Below, in pieces: positions 15,174 through 23,149 of a DNA stretch of 40,155 bases. The position numbers and the translations under genes were made by a program. How positions within the stretch are numbered: the first letter of the stretch is position 1; every line of letters begins with the position of its first letter. Location: contig NZ_JALUYR010000029.1 in NCBI RefSeq assembly GCF_027012695.1, positions 1 to 40,155 of the forward strand, in the 5' to 3' direction. The stretch comes from Thermococcus sp. Lineage in GTDB: Archaea; Methanobacteriota_B; Thermococci; Thermococcales; Thermococcaceae. Under the pieces are notes generated by a model, which was not told the origin of the DNA, did not search any database, and was given only the letters and a program-made list of their open reading frames with translations.

Positions 15174-17132
15174 TCACAGCCTCCACTCCACCCCAAGCTC
15201 CTCGCTGTAAGCATCAAGAACCCTTTCCAGGTACTCCTTTGCTGTGCCGACCTTATCAATCTTAAAGCGCTCGGCCCAGCGCTCGTTTCCGAACTCCTCG
15301 CTCCCCTTTGCGATCAGATCGATAACCCTCATGGAGTCCCAAAACACCGGGGTATAGCCAGCCTTTTTGGCGTACGATATAAGCCTCTTCATCTGTTCCC
15401 TGGCGTGCTCCTCCATGTCTATATTTTCGCCGTAGGCGTCCATAAAGAGGGCCTTGAGGACGGGCTTCATCCAGCCGCGGTGGAAGCGGCACCAACCGAC
15501 GTTGTCGTACCAGAACTCCCAGAGGGCACTCGCTATTATCTTCTGTGCCAGTTCCTCCGGCTCGAGGAAGACGCCGAACTGATAGAAGGTCCAGTAGCGA
15601 CCCTGCACCGGCAGGGGGATGTAGTTTCCGATGGCCCAGTACATGGTTGGTGTAATCTCTCCATCCTCGCCGAGCGGTGTAAATACGGCGTAGTCCTTAA
15701 AGCTCTCTCCATAGCCCAGCCTATCCTTAAAGCGCTCGTCGAATATTACGCTTGCCTTCCTCTTGCCGAGGCCGAGTATTCTGGCAACCTCGTTCTCGGC
15801 GAACGCTATTCTGTGGGCTAATTCAGCAACCAGTTTAGCGTTCTTCTCGCTCGTCTCGTCTGGTCTGTCGAGGAGCGCCTTGGTGGTGAACTCCGGTTTG
15901 TCGCTCAACCCAACCTCCTCGGGCTTTAAAACATCCCTGTGAATGAGTTCGAGAACCCACGCCGCTGTGCCACCGAACTCTATCGCATCGAAACCCATGG
16001 AATCAACGGCGTGAACGCTTATGTCACTCGCCCGGAGGTATATGCTGCCACTCAAAGGTCCGTTGGCCTCGTAGGGCTCGTATTCAACGTGGCGACCGTT
16101 GCGGTATTTCTTGCATACCACCGGGCAGGGCTCACCGCAGGTCGTCCAGTTCCTTGGCTTTATGGCCTCCTCGTTGAAGGGCTCCCAGTAGTACTTCATT
16201 ATGGCCTCGTGGATCTTTATTCGGTCTTCCTTTGGGATATAGGGCATCTGCCAGTTGAGGATTGGGACGAAGTCGCCCTCGGCTGGATAATTGCCGCCAA
16301 AGGTTCCGCCGGTGTTGAGCTTTGGATTAAAGCGGTATTTCGTCGTTTTCTCGGCTATTATCTCGTTGTAGGGCTTCTTGTGGACGCCCTCAACGATTTC
16401 CTTGGCGGTTTTGAAGTTCGAGATGTCCTCCCCGGGAAAGTTCCTTTTCCTCGGCTTTCCACCGAAGATTATCCCGATGACGTTGTGGGCCCTGAGCAAA
16501 ACGCTTCCAGAACCTCCGCGGGCGGCCCAGTCCTCGCTACCAACGAGTCTCTTCCCCTTCCTGAGGGCCTGGGAGAATATCGCCCCGTAGTTGCTGTTGA
16601 GGGAAGCCGGACCGACGACCGCTATGCGGTACTCGAAGTCAAAGCGCTCGCCGAAAGTGTCAATAAGGTACTGGGTGAGGGCATAAACACCCTCTTCACC
16701 TTTGTATCCGCGCCATATCTCGATTATCTTTTCGAGCTCAATCTCGTGGAGCTCAACCCTAACGTTGTTCCCATCGTTGAAAAGAACAACCACAACGGGC
16801 TTTTCAGCCCTGCCCTCAAAGGTTACAAAGTCAACGCCAACGTTCTTGAAAACGTAGGCAGCTCCGCCCATCGCCGACGGAAATAGCGTTCCGTAGAGGG
16901 GTGAACGGAAGAAGAACATCAACCGATGAGCTCCTGGAAGTACGGAACCGGCGAAGGGCCCCATTCCCATAACGACCACGTTTCTGGGATCGTAGGGATC
17001 AATCGAATGTGTGCCAAGGTCCTCATGGAGCTCTATGCCGTAATCAATGATGCCGTGAATGCGGGGATCGTCAACATCTTCACTCCCAACCTGATTTTCG
17101 CCAAGGTTGATCCTGAGAACCGTGAATCTCAC
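15174..17132 (-). CDS. gor: Glyceraldehyde-3-phosphate:ferredoxin oxidoreductase (GAPOR)
   Basis: A 652-residue tungsten- and iron-sulfur-containing enzyme of the aldehyde:ferredoxin oxidoreductase family. It oxidises glyceraldehyde 3-phosphate to 3-phosphoglycerate with ferredoxin as acceptor, replacing GAPDH and PGK in the modified glycolysis of Thermococcales. The N-terminal domain carries FFFRSPLYGTLFPSAMGG and GSEDWAARGGSGSVLLRAHN (pterin site); the iron-sulfur Cys lie in CGEPCPVVC and probably in VGWCRFH. From memory it is close to Pyrococcus GAPOR, including its length. I start it at the GTG at 17132 (VRFTVLRINLG), 4 bases after GGGGTGGT; upstream GTG codons overlap that site. A Tgr-type operator lies between the TATA box and the gene. 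Confidence 0.93.
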   Translation of the reverse strand: MRFTVLRINLGENQVGSEDVDDPRIHGIIDYGIELHEDLGTHSIDPYDPRNVVVMGMGPFAGSVLPGAHRLMFFFRSPLYGTLFPSAMGGAAYVFKNVGVDFVTFEGRAEKPVVVVLFNDGNNVRVELHEIELEKIIEIWRGYKGEEGVYALTQYLIDTFGERFDFEYRIAVVGPASLNSNYGAIFSQALRKGKRLVGSEDWAARGGSGSVLLRAHNVIGIIFGGKPRKRNFPGEDISNFKTAKEIVEGVHKKPYNEIIAEKTTKYRFNPKLNTGGTFGGNYPAEGDFVPILNWQMPYIPKEDRIKIHEAIMKYYWEPFNEEAIKPRNWTTCGEPCPVVCKKYRNGRHVEYEPYEANGPLSGSIYLRASDISVHAVDSMGFDAIEFGGTAAWVLELIHRDVLKPEEVGLSDKPEFTTKALLDRPDETSEKNAKLVAELAHRIAFAENEVARILGLGKRKASVIFDERFKDRLGYGESFKDYAVFTPLGEDGEITPTMYWAIGNYIPLPVQGRYWTFYQFGVFLEPEELAQKIIASALWEFWYDNVGWCRFHRGWMKPVLKALFMDAYGENIDMEEHAREQMKRLISYAKKAGYTPVFWDSMRVIDLIAKGSEEFGNERWAERFKIDKVGTAKEYLERVLDAYSEELGVEWRL

Positions 17133-17148
17133 CGCCACCACCCCTTTG

Positions 17149-17165
17149 TATCACTCCAGGTGTTG
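17149..17165 (-). promoter_or_regulatory. TGM-like operator (Tgr site) of gor
   Basis: TATCAC-TCCAG-GTGTTG matches 10 of 12 fixed positions of the Thermococcales glycolytic motif TATCAC-N5-GTGATA bound by the sugar-responsive regulator Tgr (TrmBL1). It lies downstream of the gor TATA box (GCTTAAATAT on the minus strand, 17181-17190), around the expected transcription start. In that position Tgr is known to repress, so gor should be repressed without glycolytic sugar. Confidence 0.7.
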
Positions 17166-17232
17166 GTTAAAATCCGGGGCATATTTAAGCTTTCCTGTGG
17201 CAGTGGAGGAGAAAGCAGAAAAGAGAAGGGGA

Positions 17233-18360
17233 TCACTCGATGTCCTCAAAGCGCTCCTCAAGTCTCTTGAGAACCCGGGGTAGTGTTGTATACTCCATCT
17301 CCTCGAGCGGGAGCCTGTGGGGCTCGAAGGGTCCGTGTCTGCGCATGTACTCGGTAATTTCAAGGGCCTTCTGCCTCGTGTAGTCGAATGCCGGATCATC
17401 AAAGAGGTCAACCGGACCGACGAGCTCTCCCTTCGGGCTTATCTGCCAGCCGAGGGCAACAACCCTCGGAGGACCGTCGAAGCGCGTGGGGTTGGCGTCG
17501 CACATCGAAACCGGCATTATCGGACCGTTGTGAGAACCGCGCATCCATCCGCTGACGAGGTGCGGAAAGGCAAAGGGCTCGAGAACCTCTCCAAGTGCCG
17601 GAAGTCCGCTCTGGGCCCTGACTATCGCCACCGGATCGTCTTTTCCAACGTACTCACCGGCTATCTCATAGAGCTTTTCCGTGCTGACCACTGCAACCGG
17701 CTCGTCCGTTGGGAGTGGGTGGCCCTCCTTGGGATAAACGCGCTTGATGACGTACCTGCTCTTCGCGCCGATGAGGGCCAAGAGGTCGTAAAGCTCCTCC
17801 GGAGTGTTGAGGATGACGCGCTTGTGCTTGAGAATGTCCCAGACCTCAAAGCGGAACCCCGTGTGCATCTTGGGGTCTATGACCAGGCCGGCGGTGTTGA
17901 AGGGGTCTGCAAACATTCTGAATATCGGCAGGTTAAACGCTCCCGGCTCGGTCTTGTCCATGTGGAATGTAACCACAGGCTCACTCTTCCTGAGTGTGAA
18001 CTCCATCTCGGCAACGCCCGGCCCCATTCCGCGGACGTTTCCGCTGAAGGCATCCTTGAGAAGGTCCTGACCGGCACCGTAGAGGCCGAGCTCCTTTGCA
18101 ACCTTGGTTGCCTCCTCAAAGGCTTTCCAGGCGAGGCCATGTATATCTGGACTGTCAACGCCCTTCCTGTGGGTCATAATGAGCTGAAGGTCATCGCCGG
18201 CGTAGGCGACGTAGAAGTCTATTATCGTCCCCTCCTCCTTGGCCCTGCTAAGGATTTCCTCCGCGGTCTCAACGAGCTGCGGGTGAACCCTGGAGTGTCC
18301 GGGCCAGCCGCCTATATCCGCCTTAATCACGCTGAGCGTTATCTTCTCTCCAACCGCCAT
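17233..18360 (-). CDS. fbp: Fructose-1,6-bisphosphate aldolase/phosphatase
   Basis: A 375-residue bifunctional archaeal FBP aldolase/phosphatase (class V FBPase), which joins triose phosphates and dephosphorylates the product, making gluconeogenesis one-way. The N-terminus SVIKADIGGWPGHSRVHPQL and the internal GAGQDLLKDAFSGNVRGMGP and SGWMRGSHNGPIMPVSMCDA are the family's metal- and phosphate-binding segments. The segment GEYVGK at about 235-240 probably carries the catalytic Tyr and Schiff-base Lys (inference from relatives). From memory it is very close to the characterised T. kodakarensis enzyme, which has the same length. Start is the ATG at 18360, just after GGTGGTT; an upstream GTG at 18369 is inside that site. 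A TGM operator lies upstream of its TATA box. Confidence 0.95.
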   Translation of the reverse strand: MAVGEKITLSVIKADIGGWPGHSRVHPQLVETAEEILSRAKEEGTIIDFYVAYAGDDLQLIMTHRKGVDSPDIHGLAWKAFEEATKVAKELGLYGAGQDLLKDAFSGNVRGMGPGVAEMEFTLRKSEPVVTFHMDKTEPGAFNLPIFRMFADPFNTAGLVIDPKMHTGFRFEVWDILKHKRVILNTPEELYDLLALIGAKSRYVIKRVYPKEGHPLPTDEPVAVVSTEKLYEIAGEYVGKDDPVAIVRAQSGLPALGEVLEPFAFPHLVSGWMRGSHNGPIMPVSMCDANPTRFDGPPRVVALGWQISPKGELVGPVDLFDDPAFDYTRQKALEITEYMRRHGPFEPHRLPLEEMEYTTLPRVLKRLEERFEDIE

Positions 18361-18392
18361 GGCAACCACCGGTAACTTTAACCACTTTCACG

Positions 18393-18424
18393 CTTATAAA
18401 ACGTTAATATCACCCCCGATGATA
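18393..18424 (-). promoter_or_regulatory. TGM operator and TATA box of fbp
   Basis: TATCAC-CCCCG-ATGATA (18408-18424) matches 11 of 12 fixed positions of the Tgr motif. The fbp TATA box (GTTTTATAAG on the minus strand, about 18393-18402) lies just downstream of it in the direction of transcription. For Tgr, a site upstream of BRE/TATA means activation, the normal arrangement for gluconeogenic genes. It is the mirror of the arrangement at gor. Confidence 0.78.
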
Positions 18425-18478
18425 CACAAGAAGGTGGCAAAATCCGGGAATCCAGTCCCCAGATCCAAAGGGGGATTA

Positions 18479-18715
18479 TCACTCGCAGACGTCGGTCCAG
18501 CCGAACTGCTCCCTGACGACCTTTATAAGGTTCTTGAGCTCTTCCCTCTTCAGGTTAACGCTCGAACTCGCCCCAACGAGGGCTATTATGCCGTGAACTT
18601 CTTCCTGGAGCTGGATAACATCCTCGTCCACTTTAACGACCCGAAGCTCCCGTCTGGCGGTTTCTCCGTCCCCTATTTTGAACTTATCCTTTCCGATAAC
18701 GATAGGCTCCTCCAT
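18479..18715 (-). CDS. Small conserved protein of unknown function
   Basis: A 78-residue protein I cannot place in a named family, though I believe it is conserved in Thermococcales. It reads EEPIVIGKDKFKIGDGETAR, then a beta strand rich in Val/Asp (LRVVKVDEDVIQLQEEVHGI), then a helix (NLKREELKNLIKVVREQFGW), and ends DVCE with a single Cys. I use the ATG at 18715, 6 bases after GGGTG, instead of a GTG at 18724 that overlaps it. Its promoter (AAATTATATT on the minus strand, about 18751-18760) is divergent from that of tRNA-Trp. Its end is about 55 bases from the fbp operator. Confidence 0.6.
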   Translation of the reverse strand: MEEPIVIGKDKFKIGDGETARRELRVVKVDEDVIQLQEEVHGIIALVGASSSVNLKREELKNLIKVVREQFGWTDVCE

Positions 18716-18807
18716 CGCCGGCACCCGGATGGTTTTTGTAAGTGGGGGTTAATATAATTTCCGGGAGCAAAGTTTATAAACCTCACCGGATCAAGGATTA
18801 GACGGAT

Positions 18808-18947
18808 GGGGGCGTGGTGTAGCCTGGTCCATCATCGCGGGCTCCAGAGGTATGAGGACTTGCGGGTTTGCTGATTGGGGATGAGCCTTTGGAGCTCTGA
18901 CCCGGAGAAACCCGCGGACCGGGGTTCAAATCCCCGCGCCCCCACCA
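18808..18947 (+). tRNA. tRNA-Trp (CCA) with box C/D-containing intron
   Basis: Acceptor strands GGGGGCG (18808-18814) and CGCCCCC (18937-18943) pair fully; discriminator A and CCA are encoded (18944-18947). The T arm GGGG-TTCAAAT-CCCC is standard. Anticodon stem 27-31 (GCGGG, 18837-18841) pairs with CCCGC (18911-18915) only after removing an intron at about 18848-18909, between positions 37 and 38. The anticodon CCA is at 18844-18846. The intron carries guide-RNA boxes (separate entry). A TATA box (AGTTTATAAA, 18771-18780) lies about 30 bases upstream. Confidence 0.95.
18848..18909 (+). ncRNA. tRNA-Trp intron acting as box C/D methylation guide
   Basis: The intron has box C ATGAGGA (18852-18858), D' CTGA (18871-18874), C' GGGATGA (18878-18884) and D CTGA (18897-18900). 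The sequence before D (TTTGGAGCT) pairs with the anticodon region so that the fifth base upstream of D faces C34. The sequence before D' (GCGGGTTTG) pairs with the start of exon 2 so that its fifth base faces position 39, here C. Archaeal tRNA-Trp introns are known to guide 2'-O-methylation at 34 and 39. Exact splice sites are uncertain by a base or two. Confidence 0.88.
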
Positions 18948-19124
18948 CCTCTCCTTCTCGTTAGAACCGGGTCGATAAATTGTCTTTCTGAAAGTCCCCG
19001 AGACTATAGCTGATACAAAATAGGAGTGCTTTTCGTGGTGGATTTTTGCCAGGATTCAAATATCAACCTTCCGGGGATTGCAATCAAAGAAAGCCGCTTC
19101 AAAAGAGCTGTACAGGAAAATTTC

Positions 19125-19202
19125 TGGGGCCAGGGCCGGGATTTGAACCCGGGCTAGGGGATCCACAGTCCCCTGTGCTGACCAGGCTACACCACCCTGG
19201 CC
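19125..19202 (-). tRNA. tRNA-His (GTG)
   Basis: On the minus strand GCCAGGG (from 19201) pairs with CCCTGGC (to 19129). A G precedes position 1 (19202) and the discriminator is C (19128), the G-1:C73 pair that marks tRNA-His. CCA is encoded (19127-19125). Anticodon GTG at 19166-19164 sits in the loop CTGTGGA between GGGGA-type stem strands; the T loop is GTTCAAATC. A strong TATA box, CTTTATAAAG, lies at about 19230-19240. The 174-base gap to tRNA-Trp contains no gene that I can see, only a GATTGCAATC palindrome. Confidence 0.96.
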
Positions 19203-19338
19203 ATTTCCAGCTAAACCTTTTGGGTTAGCTTTATAAAGTTTTCGACAAAAAGCGGCAAAGAGGAAAGCTGAAACCTTTTGCGCCCCATAAAGCGGTTTGA
19301 AGGAGAATCAGGCCACGGAACGGCCGGGAGGAGGTATC

Positions 19339-20019
19339 ATGAAGGCCAAGCGGGAGGCTCTGGAAAGTCTCTTCAGGGCCATCAAAGATGGAAGGGTTGA
19401 CGGGGATATAGTGGACCTGCTCCTCCTTATCAATTCCATCCGGGGAATCCACACCACCTCCTCCTGCTCTGGGAGAATTGGGATCATCGAAGAGCCATCC
19501 CCCGGAGCCAAACCCCTCTCAAGATGGTTGCTAAAGGCCCACAGACCCATCGAACTCGAGGAGGCCAGGGAGGCCCTGAAGAGCGCTAAAGAGGGCCTCA
19601 TTTTCCTCAAGAGCCAGCCGCCAATTTTCCATGTCGTGGCGGAGGATCCGGAAAGGGCCAAAAAGCTCCACGCTCTTGGACTGGCCAGCGGCTTCAAGTA
19701 CACCACCTTCAAGGTGATCTCCAGCAGATACCTGGTCGAGATAAACGCCACTGAGTACCTTACCACTCCCCTTGGAAAGGAGGGAAAAGTGCTCGTGGAC
19801 GACGAGTACCTCCGCTTTGCCATCGAAGTCGGCAACTCCATGCTGAAGCGTTCGAAGGGCAGACTTTCCCGCCTCGATGAGAACTTCAGAAAACTAAAGG
19901 AGGAGCTCGGTGAGGACGGGCTGTTCTACGAGCTTGCAGAGGAGTTCGGAATCGATCTCACAGGAATCAAACGTTTTAAGACATCTTTTGAATGGGGGGA
20001 TGCGAATGAGGAATCCTGA
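19339..20019 (+). CDS. taw3: tRNA wybutosine-synthesizing protein Taw3
   Basis: A 226-residue TYW3/Taw3 methyltransferase, which N-methylates the tricyclic base at position 37 of tRNA-Phe in the wyosine pathway. The diagnostic SSCSGRI segment is near residue 41 after IRGIHTT, followed by WLLKAHRPIEL and the core FHVVAEDPERAKKLHALGLASGF. Length and order match the archaeal family. The ATG at 19339 follows GAGGAGGTAT; codons further upstream in the frame precede this site. Its last 14 bases overlap the start of the restriction enzyme gene, so the R-M genes may be read through from this promoter. Confidence 0.92.
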   Translation: MKAKREALESLFRAIKDGRVDGDIVDLLLLINSIRGIHTTSSCSGRIGIIEEPSPGAKPLSRWLLKAHRPIELEEAREALKSAKEGLIFLKSQPPIFHVVAEDPERAKKLHALGLASGFKYTTFKVISSRYLVEINATEYLTTPLGKEGKVLVDDEYLRFAIEVGNSMLKRSKGRLSRLDENFRKLKEELGEDGLFYELAEEFGIDLTGIKRFKTSFEWGDANEES

Positions 20020-21124
20020 TCCCCTAGAAGTTGAGCGGCTCGAAAAGAGGGTGCTGTTTAAGTTCAGCCGGCTCTTTCAGGAATCCCTGGGGGAGTTCTT
20101 CACCTCGGTGGATAAAAGCATGGCATATCTGGAGCACCTTGTTCTCCCCATCGTCATGGCCAGCAAAGAGGACAAGTCCTACAACCCCTTTGCGGAGATA
20201 ATGGAAAAGTACGCCCTCCATATACTCTCCAAGCGCCTGGAACGCGCAGGATACACGCTCCTTCCCCTTGGATACTCCGCCGATCTGACCATGGACGGGG
20301 AAAGCCACATCCTCAACATTGACATAAAAACGGCCAACCTGGACAACCCCTCCGACTTCAGGGGCACCATTCCCGTTGGAATAAACCAGATCACCCACGT
20401 GGCCCGGTTAAAGCTGGGAAAAGAATTCCTTCCGAAACCCTTCTTTGTGTATCCCAACGTCCCCCCCGTATACTGTGAAGGGGAGCGGTGTAAACCGGTC
20501 CTCACCTACGGCCTCATGTTCCTCTACCCCCCCTACCGCGATCTTGTTGAGGAGGTCAGAAACTCCTACCTGGAGCTGAGGGAGTTCTTTGAGGAGAGGG
20601 TTAAATCCACCCTCATCCCCATACTGGGGGAAACCCTTGGTGTCGATGAAGGCGAAGCCCTCTCCCTGTTGAACTACAGGCCCCAAAAGGTGAGATCCAC
20701 AAGACTCGAGATCCTAGCCGAGAACGTCATCAGGGGCATAATCCTCCATGAAAACCACAGAAAGATGCTGTTGAAAAGTCTGGGCATGTCCGGGCATGAG
20801 GAGGTACTAACGCGGTTCTCAAACCTTCTGAAGGAGTTCGCCGGGGGTCTGAGGAACAAAAACATAAGACCCATTGCGATCATTGCCATTTCCATCCCCA
20901 ACGGGCTCCTCTGGGAGTACTACATGGACGATTTTGTGAGCGGCAAGAACTATGGAAGGTCTGCGAGGTACCACTACGCAGATGGGATCTTTAAGGTGAT
21001 CAGGGAAAGGGAGGGCAAAACCTTTCCCAGGGTAGTCTTCCTCAGCCTTGATGAGGAACACCTTAAAACCCTGGAAAAGTACTTCCCAAGGATATACCGG
21101 CTTGAATATGGCGAGCGGGTGTGA
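20006..21124 (+). CDS. Probable type II restriction endonuclease (PD-(D/E)XK)
   Basis: A 372-residue protein of no specific family known to me, called an endonuclease from context and a nuclease-like core. The segment GYSADLTM...ILNIDIKTAN gives D93, D106-I-K108, the spacing of a PD-(D/E)XK active site (D, then D/E-X-K about 13 residues on). The remainder is mostly helical with a KVRSTRLEILAENVIRG stretch. It sits immediately before a DNA methyltransferase with a 3-base gap. The start is taken at ATG 20006; an ATG at 20000 overlaps the G-rich ribosome-binding site. It overlaps taw3 by 14 bases. G+C is close to that of the neighbours, so recent transfer is not obvious. Confidence 0.68.
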   Translation: MRNPDPLEVERLEKRVLFKFSRLFQESLGEFFTSVDKSMAYLEHLVLPIVMASKEDKSYNPFAEIMEKYALHILSKRLERAGYTLLPLGYSADLTMDGESHILNIDIKTANLDNPSDFRGTIPVGINQITHVARLKLGKEFLPKPFFVYPNVPPVYCEGERCKPVLTYGLMFLYPPYRDLVEEVRNSYLELREFFEERVKSTLIPILGETLGVDEGEALSLLNYRPQKVRSTRLEILAENVIRGIILHENHRKMLLKSLGMSGHEEVLTRFSNLLKEFAGGLRNKNIRPIAIIAISIPNGLLWEYYMDDFVSGKNYGRSARYHYADGIFKVIREREGKTFPRVVFLSLDEEHLKTLEKYFPRIYRLEYGERV

Positions 21125-21127
21125 TAG

Positions 21128-23149
21128 ATGGAGGACATCATAATCCACGGTGATGTTTACGCGGCGCTGGATCAAATCGAGGATGGCTCCGTGAAGGTTG
21201 CGATTACGTCCCCTCCGTACTGGAAGCAGAGGGACTACGGCTTTGAGGGGCAGATCGGCCAGGAGAGGACTCCCGAAGAATACCTGGGTAGACTTGTGAA
21301 GGTTTACTCAAAGCTCAGGGAGAAGCTAAGCGAGGACGGAGTGTTTTTCCTCAACGTCGGTGATAAGTACCTGAACCGATATGGTAAGTCCCACCTTCTC
21401 CAGATCCCCTACAGGCTGGCCTTTCATATGGTCCGGGACGGTTGGCGTCTGGAGGACGTTTTGATCTGGTACAAGCCAAACCACATGCCATCCTCAGTCA
21501 GGGACAGGTTTGCCAACACCTATGAGCCCATCCTCGTGTTCACGAAAGGGGAGAAGAACGCATACATCCGGAAAGGAGGAATAGTTAAGATTCCAGTACA
21601 GCAGACGCCCTGGAAGCACACCGCCGTTTTCCCGGAGAAGCTGGTCGAGAGCATGCTTGAGAGGACGGCCCTTGGGGACGGCGATGTTGTCCTTGACCCC
21701 TTTGCAGGTACGGGCACTGTTGCGGCCGTCGTCAGAAGGATGCGGACCGGTCTGTTCCCCAGAAAGGTTTATTCGATCATGATCGAGAAGAGTGAAGAGT
21801 TCGTCAGCATAATAAGGGAGCGGGCGGGGATTGGGAAGGTTGTTAGCGTGGAGGACGTCCCCTACGAGTGGGCTCCCGTTGAGGAGGAGAGACTTCCCGA
21901 CGTCCCCCCACTGGAGATTCTCGGCGATCGCCACGGAGAGGTGTTCATAGCCCGGGATTCGGAAGAGTTCCTTCGGGCGTTGAGAGGAACGACCACCCCT
22001 GAGTTCAGATCGTTCCATCGGGAGGACGCACTTTACTTCTTCGGGGTCAGGGACTGGACACTGGAAGATCTCTATTACCCACATTCCCTCTTCTACGAAG
22101 GATACGTTCTCCGGAACATGCTCGTCGTTTCCAGGGGTGACTCATGGTATCCTGTCTTCATGTTCGCAAGGGACACGACAAGGGTTGCCTACAAGTTCTA
22201 TCTCGACCGGATAAGGATCAGGCCAAAGACAAGGGAGGCCCGGGACTGGGGGCGGGAACAGTTCCTCGGAATGAAGGTCAGGGACATCTCGGGCAAGAAA
22301 ACCCGCGAGGGCAGGATCGTCAAAATTCTGGACCGCTACGACGATGGATTCCCCAAACTGGTAATGGTCAGATGGGACGGCACGGTCTCGGTAGAGTTTG
22401 CACTTCACCCCGAGAGGGATGAATTCGTGATGGAGGGACTGAAGTTCATGTGTCCCGTCTGCGGGGCCGAGCTGGAGGAACCCTACGACCCCGTTGGGGA
22501 GAACCTCTGTCCCAGATGCGGGTCAAAACTCTGGGAGAGCCTGGATAGAGTTCCAAAGATAAAAGAGCCCGAGGAGATCAGGGAGATAGTGGAGTTCCTT
22601 GAAGACAAAAACACCTCCCTTGGTGAAGTATTCGATGTGGAAACCCCCGAAGGGCGAAAAAGGGGAAAGAGCAAGTTCTTCCAGCTGGACAGGATAAACT
22701 GGGGGGCGTCCCCGGGTGCCAGAAAGGCGGTTCTCGGTGAGTACTTCACGAAGATGCGGCTCTACCGCGTTGACCAGCCTGCAGTGGCCCAGTATCTGAA
22801 TCTGCTGAGGCGGTCGAGAAACCTCACCATAAAGGAGATAGTCCGTAGAATGCCCCCCGGGTACACCCACACCGTTGGCCACTGGTTCCGAAAGGACTTT
22901 GGCGGCTCGATACCCGTTCCCGAGGACATTCCCCTCCTCATGAAGGCCCTGGGCGTGGAGAAAGACGGGTTCCTGGAAGCCCTGACCAGAACCGCCCTCA
23001 AGTTCCAGACGGTGAAGGCTTCAATAAAGGGGCGAAACCCGGGGGATTTTATAGAGGGGATCGACGGTGAGGATCTCAGGACCTACCTGCGGAAGCTCTA
23101 CATCCCGCCCTCGGCGTACATAAAGATGCTCGCTGGAGATCGGATCTAA
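21128..23149 (+). CDS. DNA methyltransferase (beta class) with C-terminal zinc ribbon and HTH
   Basis: A 673-residue modification enzyme. Motif IV TSPPYW (27-32) precedes the SAM motif DPFAGTGT (190-197), the order of beta-class amino-methyltransferases; SPPYW favours N4-cytosine. The catalytic domain fills about residues 1-245. Beyond it lie an unassigned region (about 250-430), a four-Cys zinc ribbon (C442, C445, C461, C464) and a C-terminal domain, about 555-605, with YTHTVGHWFRKDFGGSIPVP, resembling a domain I remember from other DNA methylases and likely involved in recognition. That makes it more than twice the size of a minimal methylase. It follows the putative nuclease by 3 bases, forming an R-M pair, and overlaps lplA on the other strand by 4 bases at its end. 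Confidence 0.88.
   Translation: MEDIIIHGDVYAALDQIEDGSVKVAITSPPYWKQRDYGFEGQIGQERTPEEYLGRLVKVYSKLREKLSEDGVFFLNVGDKYLNRYGKSHLLQIPYRLAFHMVRDGWRLEDVLIWYKPNHMPSSVRDRFANTYEPILVFTKGEKNAYIRKGGIVKIPVQQTPWKHTAVFPEKLVESMLERTALGDGDVVLDPFAGTGTVAAVVRRMRTGLFPRKVYSIMIEKSEEFVSIIRERAGIGKVVSVEDVPYEWAPVEEERLPDVPPLEILGDRHGEVFIARDSEEFLRALRGTTTPEFRSFHREDALYFFGVRDWTLEDLYYPHSLFYEGYVLRNMLVVSRGDSWYPVFMFARDTTRVAYKFYLDRIRIRPKTREARDWGREQFLGMKVRDISGKKTREGRIVKILDRYDDGFPKLVMVRWDGTVSVEFALHPERDEFVMEGLKFMCPVCGAELEEPYDPVGENLCPRCGSKLWESLDRVPKIKEPEEIREIVEFLEDKNTSLGEVFDVETPEGRKRGKSKFFQLDRINWGASPGARKAVLGEYFTKMRLYRVDQPAVAQYLNLLRRSRNLTIKEIVRRMPPGYTHTVGHWFRKDFGGSIPVPEDIPLLMKALGVEKDGFLEALTRTALKFQTVKASIKGRNPGDFIEGIDGEDLRTYLRKLYIPPSAYIKMLAGDRI

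Noticed and set aside
16926..17270. Plus-strand ORF over the gor promoter
   Set aside because: It overlaps the gor start, the TATA box and the TGM site, with no ribosome-binding site or known domain.
18477..18493. A third TATCAC half site
   Set aside because: The second half reads GACGTC rather than GTGATA and it lies within the coding end of the small gene.
19050..19124. Possible CRISPR repeat or small gene between tRNA-Trp and tRNA-His
   Set aside because: There is one GATTGCAATC palindrome but no repeat-spacer pattern, and the open frame at 19046-19228 runs through tRNA-His.
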